A stretch of 64,000 nt of DNA from Sambucus nigra (taxonomy: Eukaryota > Streptophyta > Magnoliopsida > Dipsacales > Adoxaceae): assembly GCA_949130495.1 (NCBI GenBank), contig OX422220.1:123751810-123815809 (forward strand). Direction: 5' to 3'. The translations under genes and the position numbers were made by a program. Shown piece after piece: positions 23,902-36,257 of the stretch; the stretch's first letter is position 1; every line of letters starts with the position of its first letter. The notes beneath the pieces were generated by a model. That model was given only the letters and a program-made list of their open reading frames with translations, was not told the DNA's origin and searched no databases.

Positions 23902-24693
23902 ATGGATTCTCCTAGTTTTGACAAATTAAATCTTTTGAATTTAAAGTTTGTAAAAAGAATTGAAATTCTTGAAGAAGAAAATTCTCGTTTTAAAAATGTT
24001 ATTAAATATTTGCAAATGGTTCAAACTCAAATAAATATTTGTCGTAAGAAGTTTGTTGCATTGTATGATGACTTTAAATATTTAAAATTGTCCAAGGAAG
24101 AGAATTAGAATAAAGTCCTCGTTTTGGAGAAAGAATTAGAGGACGTTAAAAATTATAGGGTTTATGTTTGTGCTAATAAGGATGAAAAAAAATTAATTGA
24201 TAATTATAAGGCACGTGAGAAGACTCTTAGGGATAAATTTACTTTCATTGAGGGAGAGAGAGATAACCTTATAGGAATGACTGAAAATATTAAGAAGGAG
24301 TCCGTAAAATTGGAAGAGTCAAATTCTTTTCCTAAGTCTAAAATTTTAAAGTTAAAATATGATTTAAAAGACTCGATTAGTTTAAGTAGTGATGGTAATG
24401 GCTCACATGTTTCTAATGCTTTAAGTGTTAAAGAAAAAACCATTGTTTGTTTTAGAGGGTCAACCAAAACCAAGGACGTTAGAAAAGGACAACCCATAGG
24501 TAACATTACTCATGTTTACACATATTCACATTGTGGTGGGAAAGGTTACCTTAGGCATTTTTGTTTTGATCTTGGAAGAGGCCCTAAGAAGTTTAAGGGT
24601 AGTGTCTTGCCGGTTCCCATTACCCTTTGGTACACACCTGTTTGGATTAGGAAATTTGTTTTGGAGATGCTAAATGTTTGGTTGGTTGGTTGA
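23902..24693 (+). pseudogene. Decayed Copia gag remnant (coiled coil and second knuckle)
   Basis: ATG at 23902 (MDSPSFDKLNLLNLKFVKRI). A stop at 24106-24108 splits it into two open pieces. The first is a Leu/Lys/Glu-rich coiled coil. The second (from 24124) aligns with the C-terminal half of the family gag: REKTLRDKFTFIEGERDNL matches the RERTLQEKLEYVEGERDSL stretch of the copy at 18190-20116. Then comes a knuckle that has lost two zinc ligands (YSHCGGKGYLRHFCF instead of C-x2-C-x4-H-x4-C), and the tail WIRKFVLEML. The UBN2-type domain and first knuckle are missing, so either the element lost its N-terminal gag or this is a different subfamily. Not functional. Confidence 0.72.
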
Positions 24694-25639
24694 TTCTCAC
24701 ATGCTTTCATATGATGCTTCGCATGTTATTTCTTATGGTCTATTGCTTGCATGAATTTATTTGTCATGTGCTAGTTGTGCTTCATTATATATTCTTGATA
24801 GTATTATGACATGTGTATCCTTTTGTATTATATTTTTATTTTATTGACTCATATTGAAAAAATACAAAAATATTTTAATTTGATAAAATTTTTGAAAAAT
24901 ACAAAAAAGTTTTTTATTTTTGTGTATTTTTATTTTACACATTTCATGTGGCATATTAGTGTGTTTGAATCCAATTCACTTCATAATTTCCATGTGGCTA
25001 GGACATTTGGTTATGACTTTAGATGCTTAGATTGAACTTAACTATGTTTATGGAGTTGTTTTGAACTTGACTTGCTTTATGGATTCGAATTTGATTATGC
25101 CTCCACACACACATGCAGGAGATTATTGGATTTTAACTTCATGATGTATATTTGTGCTTGGTGAGATGTTCTCCTATCAATTTTGTCATCTACATGTTTA
25201 TTTGATTCGGAAGATTTTTGCATGTAAGAATCATTGCTCATAAGAGTTTGCTTATTATGGAACAAATATGATTGAACACGAAAAAGGGTTGCAAAAGGCA
25301 AGTAACTCATTGTTAAAGCCACCGTTTAAAAGAGCCCGAGAAAAATTAAGGCAATGAAAAGAGAAAATTAACCAAAAAGAGGCCAAAATAGCTTAGTTTG
25401 CTTGATCAATCAAAAGAAATCTCTTCAAAAGAAAATAAAGGAAAGGAATAAAAAAAATATGATCATGTTTATCTTTTGAGGGAGTTTAGTTGAAGATCAA
25501 CGAGTTTTCACAAAGATACCTAGTTATTATTATTTTGTCATGACGCTATTGATTTGTAGAATCGTTAATAATCGAGCCTTGTGTGCATTGTGCTTATTTT
25601 CTTCATTAAGTTCACCTTTATTTGTTAATTGAGGATAAA
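24694..25639 (+). other. 3' internal region of the decayed Copia element
   Basis: AT-rich; it carries words related to the reverse complement of 3950-5000 (for example CATGTGGCTAGGA near 24990 and TTGTCATGACGCTATTGATT near 25536). No coding content. Confidence 0.6.
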
Positions 25640-25965
25640 AATTACACCAAAACCACCCACTTGTCAAGGCCTAAAATCATGAAAAGTCAAACTTGTCAAG
25701 GTCTAAGACTGTGACAAGTTTTGGGGTGATAAAGATATTTTTAATAAACTTATCACAGTCAAAGTCCATGACAAGTTTGTTAGATTTGTCACAGAATTTG
25801 ACCGTTACGAGTCCATAACAAAGGAAAACTTGTCACAGTCAAAGTTTGTGACAAATAAAAAAATTGTCACGGACTTTGACCGTGACAAGTATGTGCCAAG
25901 TTTTCTTTGACACAGACTTATCGCGGTCAAATTTTGTGACAAATCTGGGCAGATTTTAAAAAACA
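25640..25965. repeat. CACTA-1 left terminal and subterminal repeats
   Basis: The end is followed by many copies in both orientations of a motif near ACTTGTCACGGTCAAAG / TTTGACCGTGACAAGT. Such arrays are the usual binding sites of the TNPA-type protein in CACTA elements. Decay is evident from many C-to-T type changes. Confidence 0.8.
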
Positions 25966-26446
25966 ACTGTGGGGCAGTATGGCCACTGCCACTGCCCGAC
26001 AATATTAGTACCTGTTATAAAAAATTTTAACCTGTCCAAATAGCATATATATCAAGAAACATTTAATATTCAATAACCAATACAAATATCTATAGCCAAA
26101 ACCAAACCAACATGTAAATATCCATAACCAAATAAAAAGTACAGATAATATCCAAATAAAATAAGTACAAATAATGTCATAGAGTAGAGTCTACAGTAGG
26201 TCGGAGGAGGAAGGAAGGTCACACAATATATGAATTGAGACACCCATCAATTCGCCGAACATCGTATTGTTCTTGCAATCACAAAGGTGAATTCTTCCTT
26301 CCAGTCACAATATGCGTGACATGAACCTTTGCCTCAAATTCTTGCATGGCACGTCCATAAACCAACATGCCCAGGTGGGTGTTTGGGTCCTTCAACTCCC
26401 TTGCTATCGACGTGCCACCAAATATGTCAATTAAAAACACGCTTGG

Positions 26447-27725
26447 TCAACCTATTGTTGACATAGGTCGTTTGACGGGGGTCAAAATTGGGAATGGATC
26501 ATATAAGGGTGACGAGTTCGTGCGTATCGATGATGGAGCAGTGGCATCCTCGTCTAACTCCTTGCCCTTGCCCTTATCGTAGGTGGACCCCCACTGACGC
26601 TTCATGAAGGCATACATATCTAGGACCGTCACCTTCAACCTTTCTAGCTTATCTTCATGAGTGTTCACCTTACGAGCCAACCCGATGCTGCTTGTCTCTA
26701 TACTAATGACCCTCGACTTCCCCACCCAAGAGATCACCCCTAGTACCCCTTGTGATCCACCTCAATCACTTGGTTAAGTGCGTCAGTAACCAAAGATTCT
26801 TTGTTGGCATCAGACTGCTTTTCATGCACTTCCTTAAGCTTTGCCTGAAATGATAAAAAGTACATGATTAGTTAATTAAGTTAATAAAAAAATTATAAAG
26901 TAATTAAAAAAATTAAATAATTATAACTTACAATCGTGGTTGCCACGCTCAGGGACACTTCCTTATCCTTGCCCTTCTTCGTCTGAATTTCTAAATAAGC
27001 ATCGAGTCTATGTGGCCTACCCTCAAGGCCTCTCATCGTATCCTGAAATAAAATAATGCAGAATTAGTAAGTAACACAATGTAATGCTAAATTAGAATAA
27101 CATAAAGCTAAAATTAAAGAAAAATAAAAGCTTACCATCCTGTGTTCCACCTCGGCATACGACGTTTGCCCGGAATAATGCACGTCCACCTTTTTTGCCC
27201 GGTTTACCCTCCGCGATAGATGAGATGTCAATTGCCGCTCCTCGATCTCACTGTTGACAAACTACTGCCACTGTGCCAATACGATTATCTCCTACGACGG
27301 GACCGCGTCACGCACTCTCATAATGGACTCTCGGGTCTGTAAAAGTATCGTGTCCACATGTTTTTCTTCCATGTCTTATACTAATCTCTCAACTATTCCA
27401 ACGTGGAGTCATGAACACGTGGGGGCAGGACGAATTGATCTTGTCAAACAAATATAAACCAAAAAGAAAGTAAGTGTTAGTTGTATTTAAATTATAAAAT
27501 ATAAATACACTACCTATAGGGCCCCCCAGACGAAGAACTTGAGCTCATTTGGCACCTTCATCCAATCAGTGTACCTCGGGACGATTATGGCCTTTAGCAA
27601 CTCCATGGATCTAGACAGTAATGCCATTTTTTCTCGACGAAGGACTCCAATTTCCCCCATTTTGGGGGCTTAGTGGCAGAGGAGCCTTCGTCGCCTCCAC
27701 TACCGCGATGCCCTGATGAAGACAT
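26447..27725 (-). pseudogene. CACTA-1 TNPA-like (Transposase_24-type) pseudogene
   Basis: Possible ATG at 27725 (MSSSGHRGSGGDEGSSA), matching the start of the CACTA-2 gene at 44137. Recognisable pieces on the minus strand are a middle stretch around 27200-27460 and the C-terminal piece 26447-26737 (SRVISIETSSIGLARKVNTH, then a coiled region KLERLKVTVLDMYAFMKRQW). At least one stop and frame changes interrupt it, and introns may account for some breaks. In the family this protein binds the subterminal repeats and helps bring the ends together. The domain name is inferred from the gene's position and general resemblance. Confidence 0.6.
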
Positions 27726-27807
27726 TTTATGCAAAAATTATTATTACTATTACAAACATGTATATGAGAAAATGATTAAATCCAAATGAATTAGAATATA
27801 GTCTGAT

Positions 27808-28262
27808 TTAATGGCATTATAAATCTAAAAATATTGTTTCAATGTTGGGTCATGTCATGGACTTTGAATTAATGCTTAAATTGATTAAAATCCAAATTAA
27901 CATATTCACTAACCAAAAAACTAATTTTAATTCGAATCCGATAATAACAAAGCACTAAAAGAATACAAGTTAATGACATCATAAATCTAAATATTGTTTC
28001 GATATCGGGTCATGCCATGGACTTTGAATTAATGATTAATCTAATTAAAATCCAAATTAACATATTCACTAACCAAAAAACTAATTTTGATTCAAATCCG
28101 ATAATAACAAAGCACTAGAGTTAACGACATTATAAATCTAAATATTGTTTCAATATCGGGTCATGTCATGGACTTTTAATTAATGTTTAATTTAATTAAA
28201 ATCCAAATTAACACATTCACTAACCAAACAACCAAAAAATCCGATAATAACAAAGCATTAGA
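27808..28262. repeat. Threefold tandem repeat, unit about 155-160 bp
   Basis: Units start near 27810, 27971 and 28123 with TTAATGACATTATAAATCTA and share TCGGGTCATGTCATGGACTT and CCGATAATAACAAAGCA. The third unit is slightly shortened. It lies between the two CACTA-1 genes; the corresponding part of CACTA-2 is not tandem, so this is a local expansion. Confidence 0.9.
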
Positions 28263-28432
28263 AAAATACACCCATTGGTTATTATAAGCAGTAAACTGCT
28301 CAAGTACAAATGAAATAAAAGAATTAAATTATCGTATGATAATAATATAGCACTAGAACAATACACCCACTGGTCATTACAAATAATTAGAATACTTATT
28401 ACAAATTTAAAAATTATTTCAAATTCAGGTTG

Positions 28433-31400
28433 TCATAAAAAAATGGATTGATATTCGGTAGGAGCAGCCAAATCATCCACACTACAGTTTAGATGCTTTG
28501 GCGCATGTAGGAAGATTGACCATGACTCGTTGTTGATATACTATGATTAAAAAACTTGCTTGACCTTTTGAAAAGCACAAACAAATGGCTCATCGCACAC
28601 GTGTCTGTTTCTTTTCAACTTGGACAAGTCAACCATGGTCAAATTGGTGACAACATCAACTTTACAAGAATTTTTATCCTCAACTCTTATCCAATTATAG
28701 TAAAACACAACCTCTTTGAAGCTTATATAGTCCAATTCAAATATATTTCGAATTACATCATAGTAAGTTATTTTAGCTTCAATGAGGTTTTTGTCTTTCA
28801 CACTTGCTTGAAAATAAGTAAAAACCTTGTATGAAATACTTGAGTTTTGTACATTTGTATTTTCCTCGTACACCCTTGCACCAAATACGTAACCGCTCAA
28901 TCGATACTTTTTGTACTCTTGTGCCATGAACAAGGATCAAGTGGTTAGACGAGCAAGCCTTGGTATCGCATCACCCGTCTTTAAGATCTAAGAATATAGA
29001 TAAACTAATTAGGTTAGTTGTATAGATTTCTTGTAATGTGACATTTAATAGGAGACATTTTCGTAATAGTTACCTCGTGTGATTCATTGTCTGATTGTGC
29101 CATTATTTTTTGTCTTTTATTGTTCCCACACGCTTCATATTTTTTGCATTGATCGTGATGAATGTATCACAAAATTGATCATGAATACAAATTAAAATAT
29201 TATAAAAGTTAAAATAATATAAACTTACTTTTTTCATTCTTTGACATCTTCATGGGTGTCAAATAGATAAGGAGCTACTTGTTCATGTTGTAAAATCATT
29301 AATTTCACTTGTTTGCCCATCAAATGACCACCCTCATCGACAAATTCATCACTACCATACATAATGCTCAGGTCAGGCATATATTCTCGGGTGTATATTT
29401 ATGACTCCAAGGTCATGTATTCCTCTATAATTGATCCTTCAATGTATTATGTATTCTTGACGTAATATTTGAAAACTTTCACCAATCTTTCAAACGGATA
29501 CATCCACCTATATCTAACTGGGCCGCAAAGAAGTGCCTTGTCGTATAGGTGTACCAATAAGTGAACAGTTATGTCAAAGAATGATGGGGGAAAGTACTTC
29601 TCCAACACACAAATTGCTTTGGTCACTGCCAATTTTACAACCACTATGTGATCTCGATTAACTACCTCCTCACATAAAAGTGAGAAGAAGATACTAATTT
29701 ACAAAATACCCTCCGCAAATCCTTGTGCTTGGAGAAATTGTGCTTAAAAAATAGAGGAACCAATTGCATAATCATATGCCAATCGTGGAACTTACACTTA
29801 TGTGAAAAATGGGTAGCATAATTCACAGTTCTTTACAAGTTGGATGAAAAAGTAGATGGAACCTTCAAATTTTATATTGTGTCTAAAAGAACCTTCCTTT
29901 TCTCACTCGTCAAAGTAAACGCACCACGAGAGATCATTGTACTTACCCCACTATCTTCTTTCAACCATAGTAATGGTTAAGTTTCAACGATTTAAGGTCT
30001 TTTCTTGCATTTTCTCCATCCATCGAATGACCTAAGGCATGTGCCCACAATAAGTTTAGTGATGTTCTTCTCTACATGCATCACATCCAATACATGGTGC
30101 ACTGGGTTATTCTTCCAGTAAGGCAAGTCCAATAAAATTGACCTCCTAGACCATGCCTTTCTTGTCTCAGTTTCATTCCCAAATGGGGTCTTCTTATGCT
30201 TGACATTCTTAAATTTAGGATTCTTACCTAGCATCTTAGGGTCACAATCAGAAGATTTACTTTTAATATCTAAACCTAAAAGTTTTCTCAAAGGTATCTT
30301 ATCTTTAACCCCGCCCGGTAAGAAATTGGAACCTTTCTCAAATCTAAAACTATGATCGGGGGGTTAAAACCTCCTATGGCAATGGTATACATTTTTTGAT
30401 CTAGCAGGGAGACGAATAAATTCAGTCTCTTCTCCATAAATAGGACACCCCAAATAACCATATACTACACAATCGGATAATGTCCCATAATATGGAAAAT
30501 CATGAATTTCCCACATCAACATAGCTTTCAGCGTAAACTCTTCTTTTTTAAAAGAGTCAAATTCTTGCAAACCCTCTTCCCACAACTCATTTAATTCTTC
30601 TACCAAAGGAACCAGGTATACATAAATGTCCTCACTTGGTGCCTTTGGCCCAGGTATCAACAAATACAACATCAAAAATTCAAGTCTCATACACTGTAAA
30701 TGAGGGAGACTGAGTGGGTCTAGGATCATTGGCCGTACACTTTGGATTGGTGCTTAGATTTCCAAATGGATTGAAACTATCTGTTGATATTGCCAAATGA
30801 ATGTTACGATATTCTTGAACAAAATCGGGATACTCAAAATTCATCATCTTTCAAGCTGTAGAATCAATAGGATGACACACAAGATTATCCCCTACTTTTG
30901 ACCTAGCATGCCAAGTCATTGCCTCTGCTATCCATGGTACTGTAAAAAAAATGCTTTAATCTAGGCCTAACGGGAAAATATTTCAACACTTTTTGAGGCA
31001 CTTTTGAGCACATGCCTTCCTTGCCAATAAATTGGGCATATCTAGGTTCATCGCATACCGAACACTGATCGAGATTTTCATACTCCTTTCGATATAGTAT
31101 GCATTCATACACACAAGCATGAATCAATTTATACTTTATTACCAATCTTTCAAACTGCTCTTCATATTAGGATAACTATTTGGAAGTTTATTCTGCTTAG
31201 GTAGCAAGCCCTTCACCCAATTCAAAATTCCTGTCACGTTATTTCCAGATAAACCATATTAGGTCTTCAAACTATGCAAATCAACCATTCTATGTAAAGT
31301 TGTTTGATTTTTCTCAAAGCCAGAGTACAACAGGTGGTTCGCCTTAAATTTTAAACTTTAGTAGTCATCATCAAAGTTTATCATGATATCTTAATGAGCA

Positions 31401-31812
31401 CCTGAACCTTGTACATCGTTAGTGACCTTATTTTCTTCCACTTCATGAACTCTATACGCATCATCAACTAAATACTCTAGCAAATTATGATATACACATA
31501 CCTTCTTCTCTTGTACATCTATCCTATTTGTTGAAGGTTGTTGTGAAGGTTGCTTGGTGACAAAAGGGACTTTCGATTCCACGTGAAAAATCCAAAATTG
31601 ATAACTATCTTTCATTCCCCATCTTAACAAATGTAGTTCAACCTTTTCCACTCAAACACCTTACCATTCTTACACTTACCACATGGATATGGGAACTCTT
31701 CATCATTATGACATCTCTTTGCGTATTTCAAAAATTCATTAGCACCTCTATGAAACACATCCCCTAATCTATTTGTCTCACCCATCCACTCTTTGTATTA
31801 AGGATATTCCAT
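28433..31812 (-). pseudogene. CACTA-1 TNP2-like transposase pseudogene
   Basis: ATG at 31812, stop near 28433. In order on the minus strand: Transpos_assoc-like N-terminus (31812-31391; stop already in codon 5 where CACTA-2 has Lys; QFWIFHVESKVPF), TNP2 N-terminal part (31145-30903; CSVCDEPRYAQF), Transposase_21 core (30729-29992; LLIPGPKAPSEDIYVYL, WSRRSILLDLPYWKNNPVHH, DVMHVEKNITKLIVGT), DUF4218 (29644-29447; LEKYFPPSFFDITVHLLVHL, RYRWMYPFERLVKVFK) and DUF4216 (28933-28547; KDKNLIEAKITYYDV, PFVCAFQKVKQVF). Several stops and frameshifts separate these blocks. In active elements this protein cuts at the CACTA ends and inserts the element. Dead here. Confidence 0.85.
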
Positions 31813-32124
31813 CACAACTACTAAAAACAATGACCTATTATATGGATAAGAAACATATATTCATGGATTAGTATAAACAACAGTATGAATATTTAGTTCC
31901 CATTAAATAATTTACTACAAGATTGAAATTTCATCTTTCGATATTATATTATAAAAATAATATAATTCCTATTTCCTCCATCTCCTCTAAAGGGTGAATG
32001 GTACTATCTTATTTAAGATCGCATATTTCTGTAATATACTTAATAGCTCATGCCCATTGTTCCAATTTGATAAAAGTTCGGTAGCATATCCCCATAGTTC
32101 TCTAAGTACACGACATAAATTCGC

Positions 32125-32173
32125 AAGTGTAAGTGTTATTTCAATTTATCAATTGAAATTACACTTAACATCT
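32125..32173. repeat. Decayed palindrome upstream of the CACTA-1 transposase
   Basis: AAGTGTAAGTGTTATTTCAA and TTGAAATTACACTT face each other across TTTATCAA. It occupies the position of the 66-bp near-perfect palindrome of CACTA-2 (48251-48316) but one arm has lost about five bases. Confidence 0.7.
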
Positions 32174-32270
32174 CATCATCTAGTATATACCTAGAGAACA
32201 TTAAGATACGGTAGCAGAACTTCACCCAAAGTAACAAGTTTAAGTCACTAATAATATTATTATACATAAA

Positions 32271-32694
32271 CAAGGTTCTAAAAAATGCGGGGCGTGATCG
32301 AAGCGTGCAGGCCAAGCCTTAAGCCTTAGAAGTCTAGGCGGGCCTAAGGCAAAAGGCGTGAAAAGGCGTTTAGGCCTTCTTAATATATTTTAATATTTTT
32401 TAACCATAACAAGGCGATTAAAATACTAAGATTGTACATATCATAAAAATATGTCTGAATATATGCAAATTAAAATACTATTTGATTATTTCGGATGAGA
32501 TAATGGTCCGATTTGTAAAAAAAAAACTTTAAAAGGCGATATCGTTTCACTAAAGCATTGTTGTTTTTAGAACAAAGTGTGCCTTAAGGGATTTACCAAG
32601 AATAAGGAGTAAAAAGCGTAAGGTGGGGAGTTTCTCCCAAGTCTCAAGCCTAAACGTGCCTAGGCGGAGCCTAGGCGAGTTTTTTAGAACATTG
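32271..32694. mobile_element. hAT-type non-autonomous element (424 bp)
   Basis: Terminal inverted repeats CAAGGTTCTAAAAAA and CAATGTTCTAAAAAA, flanked by the exact eight-base duplication TACATAAA (32263-32270 and 32695-32702), which fits the hAT superfamily. The interior contains CTAGGCGGGCCTAAGGC-like words and no coding frame. The matching region of CACTA-2 (about 48385-48420) lacks it and shows the empty site. Confidence 0.85.
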
Positions 32695-32811
32695 TACATA
32701 AACTAAGAAGTCCCAAATTGTCCAAACGGGACAATTCAAGAGATCTCATTATAGGGGTAGTGACTCTCGAATGGTTCTAAGGTCTATTGAATGCGTATGT
32801 ATAATAACTAG

Positions 32812-33060
32812 CACTACAAGAAAAAAAGCCATTTTATGACCATTTTTAAGTGTCATAAAACAAATTTTATAACGTTTTTTTTTTCAATAAAAAGCGTCAT
32901 AAATTTGGGTGTCATAATTGATACCCATAAAAAGTGTTATATTAGATAACGGTTATATATGACTTTTTTTTCAAAAGTGTCATAATATACTCTGCAAGAT
33001 GTCATATTTGATTTAAAAAGCGTCATGATAAACAGTTTTCAAAATTTTTAAAAAAGTCAT
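32812..33060. repeat. CACTA-3 left terminal and subterminal repeats
   Basis: After CACTACAAGAAAAA come repeated words such as TGTCATAA, GCGTCATAA and TTATGAC in both orientations. They differ completely from the TGACCGTGACAAG motif of CACTA-1 and -2, so CACTA-3 belongs to another family. Confidence 0.8.
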
Positions 33061-33971
33061 ATAAAAAATTTCATCAGATGAGGATTTAATATAAACAGTC
33101 ATAAATTAAACATATAATAAAACAAATTGATAACCAATATTAATGTCATAGATGACAAATAAATCTAAACACAAATCAAAATTTACAATAACATAAAACA
33201 ATCTTGAATTTATTTGTATTTGAAGTCGCGTACACCTAAAATACACCAAACCAAGTCATTTGTCCATATAAAAAAAATATTGGGACACAAATGGATATAC
33301 CTACCGTCTACATTAATTATCCACTAAAAAATAATGACCTACTACATGTATCATAGCTAGATATACCCACTAAAATGTCTCCTAAAAAATATACATCAAA
33401 AAATCACGCATAAATGTGTCGGTCTTCCTTTGGCTTTCGAGAAATTGTGTCAACACCTCAAAATCTCCAACCACCAACCTACTACACCTACCATATCCCC
33501 TCTTTTGTAGACGATGATTGAGTCTTGGGTTGGTATAGTCCTCTATCTCTCTGCACCACTGCTTAGTCAACGAGCTCTTTCTCGTCCACAACAATCACCA
33601 ACCCCAGTGACAATAGAACAACGTTGATGAGTACTCCAGCAATCACTAACCCCAGTGACAAGGAAATAGCGTGGTCAGTAACATCATCAGTAGTGTTATT
33701 GGCATATATGTTTGAGGCCTACACTCAAATTTAAATAATGAATCATTATTTATTAAAATAAGGAAAATGAAATATAAGTAGAATTTAAAAAGCTATGAGG
33801 GGGAAAGTGGGTAATTATAGTACTTGGTATTTGCTCCTTTCTTAAGTCCTCAAACTACAAACACAACGCTCGGCTTTCTTTTGTTCCCTGGCTACATACA
33901 TCACCTTAGAGCCTATTCAATATCAAAGTCTCTCTGTAAAAACTTTAAAAAAGCATAAGAACTAACCCTCA
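33061..33971. other. CACTA-3 interior, nothing identified
   Basis: AT-rich, with short open frames only. A direct echo of CAATCACYAACCCCAGTGACA occurs twice (about 33593 and 33643), a small local duplication. No gene recognised. Confidence 0.5.
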
Positions 33972-34075
33972 CTTCGTTTGAATAGCAACTGGTGTAGTGT
34001 CAGTTCCATCCCAAACATATATGATCCACTCATCTTTTGTAATCTCACAAGTAAGAAGAACCTCATATAAAAGAC
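33972..34075 (-). pseudogene. Probable POT1 (telomere-binding protein) gene fragment
   Basis: Reading the minus strand gives CEITKDEWIIYVWDGTDTTP followed by VAIQTK and a stop. The core VWDGTDTPP-like motif is typical of the second OB-fold region of plant POT1 proteins, which bind single-stranded telomeric DNA or the telomerase RNP. Only about 30 residues are convincing, and upstream sequence (to about 34150) is too altered to judge. The end near 33972 may be an exon edge or decay. This identification is from memory of the family and needs a protein search. If right, it is a host fragment captured by CACTA-3, in the same orientation as the eEF2 and HD-ZIP III fragments. Confidence 0.45.
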
Positions 34076-35067
34076 ATGAAAGATAATGGTGGATCAACAC
34101 TTTTGAATTACTACTGTTGAATATAGATGGAACAGTTAAACAATTATTAATATCATAATTGGAACCATATGATCGGCTCGGGGTTGGTAAACATCACAGA
34201 TACTCTCGAGGGAAAATTCACTAGTATTAGATCGTTTCCATCAAGGGAGTTATCAAATTGATTCCTCTATCATCACAAGCAAGACATAAAGTTATCGAAG
34301 ACAAAGTGACCAAATTTCAAAATTCGATAAATCCAAATTGAATGAAGTTTTTGATCTTTTACTCGAACTTTTTAAAGAGCTTGGGAGGCCACTGATGAAT
34401 GTGAAATGAAAAATCTATTTGAATCCTCCTATCCATGGATTGTACTGGCCAACCTTATTTTTCTCACCTGTTACGATGAAGGAATTGTTTTATCCTTCTA
34501 ATTCTTTTTTTAAAACAATTAATTAGTCATAAACATGTAAATTCAATGAAATTTAGCTTCATCGACAATTTAACATAAGCACAAACTCATAACCGAACTA
34601 TAAATTTAAATCAAACACAATGGAAATGTGAAATTTAGCTCAGTTTCATTACGATCTTATTCAAACTCAAATTCAGCAAAATATAAGAAAATTCAATCCA
34701 AAACAGTTAATAAACTGATAACGAAATATTCATAATCAGACTCTATATTCAAGACATATCAACGTAAATTGGAGAAATTATTATCACCTTAAACTTGAGA
34801 TCATGAGAAAAAATATCTTCAATTATCAAACTCGTAGAATCACTTGATTTTGAATTACACAACACAAGGTTCTCAGAATCAACACTCTTCATCGTACTTC
34901 TACAAAATTCATAAACACAATGAGAATTTGAATATAAGCAAATTAAATGAAAAATTGAAGTGAATTTGAATTATTTTTACATTGGGGGAGTGGTAGACAA
35001 GAGAAGAAGAGTGGAAGAAGAATCACTTGATCTCATCATATGAGGCAACCTTCTCAAGCCTTCCTAT
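34076..35067. other. CACTA-3 interior, nothing identified
   Basis: AT-rich with no convincing coding trace. Confidence 0.5.
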
Positions 35068-35481
35068 CCGTCGACCTGAAGCTCAAGGAAACACCTGTCC
35101 ATCTTGTTAACCGTCAAGACAGGTTGAATCCTTTCTCCAAGGGCCAGTCGGAGAACAGTTTCGATTTGGACACACACGCCTTCAACACAATCCATCACAA
35201 ATAGTGCACCATCAATAATGAAGAGTGGCCATAACCTCAAATGGGAAATTAACGTGCCCAGGAGAATCTATTAGATTGATGAGGTACTCATTTCTATTTC
35301 TCTCTCCCTTGTATCTATTCAGCGAGTCATCTACCATCTCATAGTAAAGAGAGATACCAGTTGACTTGATGGTAATACCACGGTCAACTTCATTAGCTCG
35401 GATATCAGTCATCCAGACCTCACCAGTAACTTCTTGAGTGATGATACAAACAACATCCACAAGGGAATCAGTGAGGGTGAA
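35068..35481 (-). pseudogene. Captured fragment of translation elongation factor 2 (eEF2) G domain
   Basis: The minus strand encodes about 138 codons of the eEF2 GTPase domain: TLTDSL, then [19 protein letters not shown], the switch-I region [16 protein letters not shown], the G3 box as DSPGHVN (normally DSPGHVD), then after a frameshift near 35221 [36 protein letters not shown] with the G4 box NKMD intact. In cells eEF2 drives ribosomal translocation. The fragment starts at TTCACCCTCACT right after an AG, as at an intron acceptor, which suggests capture of genomic DNA; the P-loop exon (HVDHGK) is not seen. It ends abruptly near 35068. The frameshift brings a TGA in frame. It cannot encode a working factor. 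Located inside CACTA-3. Confidence 0.9.
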
Positions 35482-36257
35482 CTTACTTGTTAAGGAGTAA
35501 AAGAAAATACCAACAAAAAATTAGTAAAACATAGGTACAAGATGAATTGACATTCAAAATTGTTCAAGGGAAGATAAGTAATTGACCTGCATTCAATCAA
35601 GCGAACTCATATCAACAGCATTCGTGAATGGCTTACGTAACTATCACTTACTTTGATTAGTAATTACATTTTGTAATGGTGGAAAAATAACGAATGTGAA
35701 GCTATAATTTGTGTTTGAAATTAAAAAATGGAGAAGAAACTCTTAGGAAAAAATATATTTATATCAAAAAATATATTTATATGTAAAATCCGAACATCTT
35801 GGTTCAGCAAAACAAAAGCTGGAAATAGATTCTTTCAACTCTAAAGGACATTCCCTGCATGTTGTAAAGGTATTGAAATTCAATGTCAGATGGTCAACAA
35901 TTGGACTATAATAGACTTGAAGTTAAGTCACATTTCATATGAGCTAAAAAAATTCAAAAGCTATAAATTAGTCAAATAATCATAACCAAGATAACATTAT
36001 ATGATGTCCCTGTAACTTTGGTATTGACCTTTGTAATACATTCATAGTATTTTATGTTATTCTAGTTCATTTCATCCATCCTCTTTTCGTTTGACTGCCT
36101 TAATCACTAATTGTACTAGAAGAAGTTTACACAGCGATAAAAAATTATGCACAATACATGTTATTTACTTATTTGCAATCGTAGGGATAATTTATTTATA
36201 ATTTTCTTTTGCATTTAACCCCAAATAAGGCAGCCAAATGTAGTTCAAAATAGATAC
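35482..36257. other. CACTA-3 interior, nothing identified
   Basis: AT-rich; the part next to 35481 may be eEF2 intron sequence, but I cannot recognise an upstream exon. Confidence 0.45.

Larger units (their letters stand above)
22749..25639 (+). mobile_element. Old decayed plus-strand Copia element of the same superfamily (left part)
   Basis: LTR remnant, degenerate primer binding site, gag remnant and 3' internal sequence occur in the same order as in the elements at 1-21756 but on the opposite strand and strongly diverged. At 25500-25630 words matching the reverse complement of about 4010-4110 continue until CACTA-1 begins at 25640. The match resumes right after CACTA-1 at 63669. The two parts together are one element split by CACTA-1. 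Confidence 0.8.

Noticed and set aside
28547..31651. Separate small genes for each open frame in CACTA-1
   Set aside because: The domains are in transposase order on one strand and match one gene in CACTA-2; they are pieces of one broken transposase.
35068..35481. A working eEF2 gene
   Set aside because: Only part of the G domain, with a frameshift and stop, and no P-loop exon.
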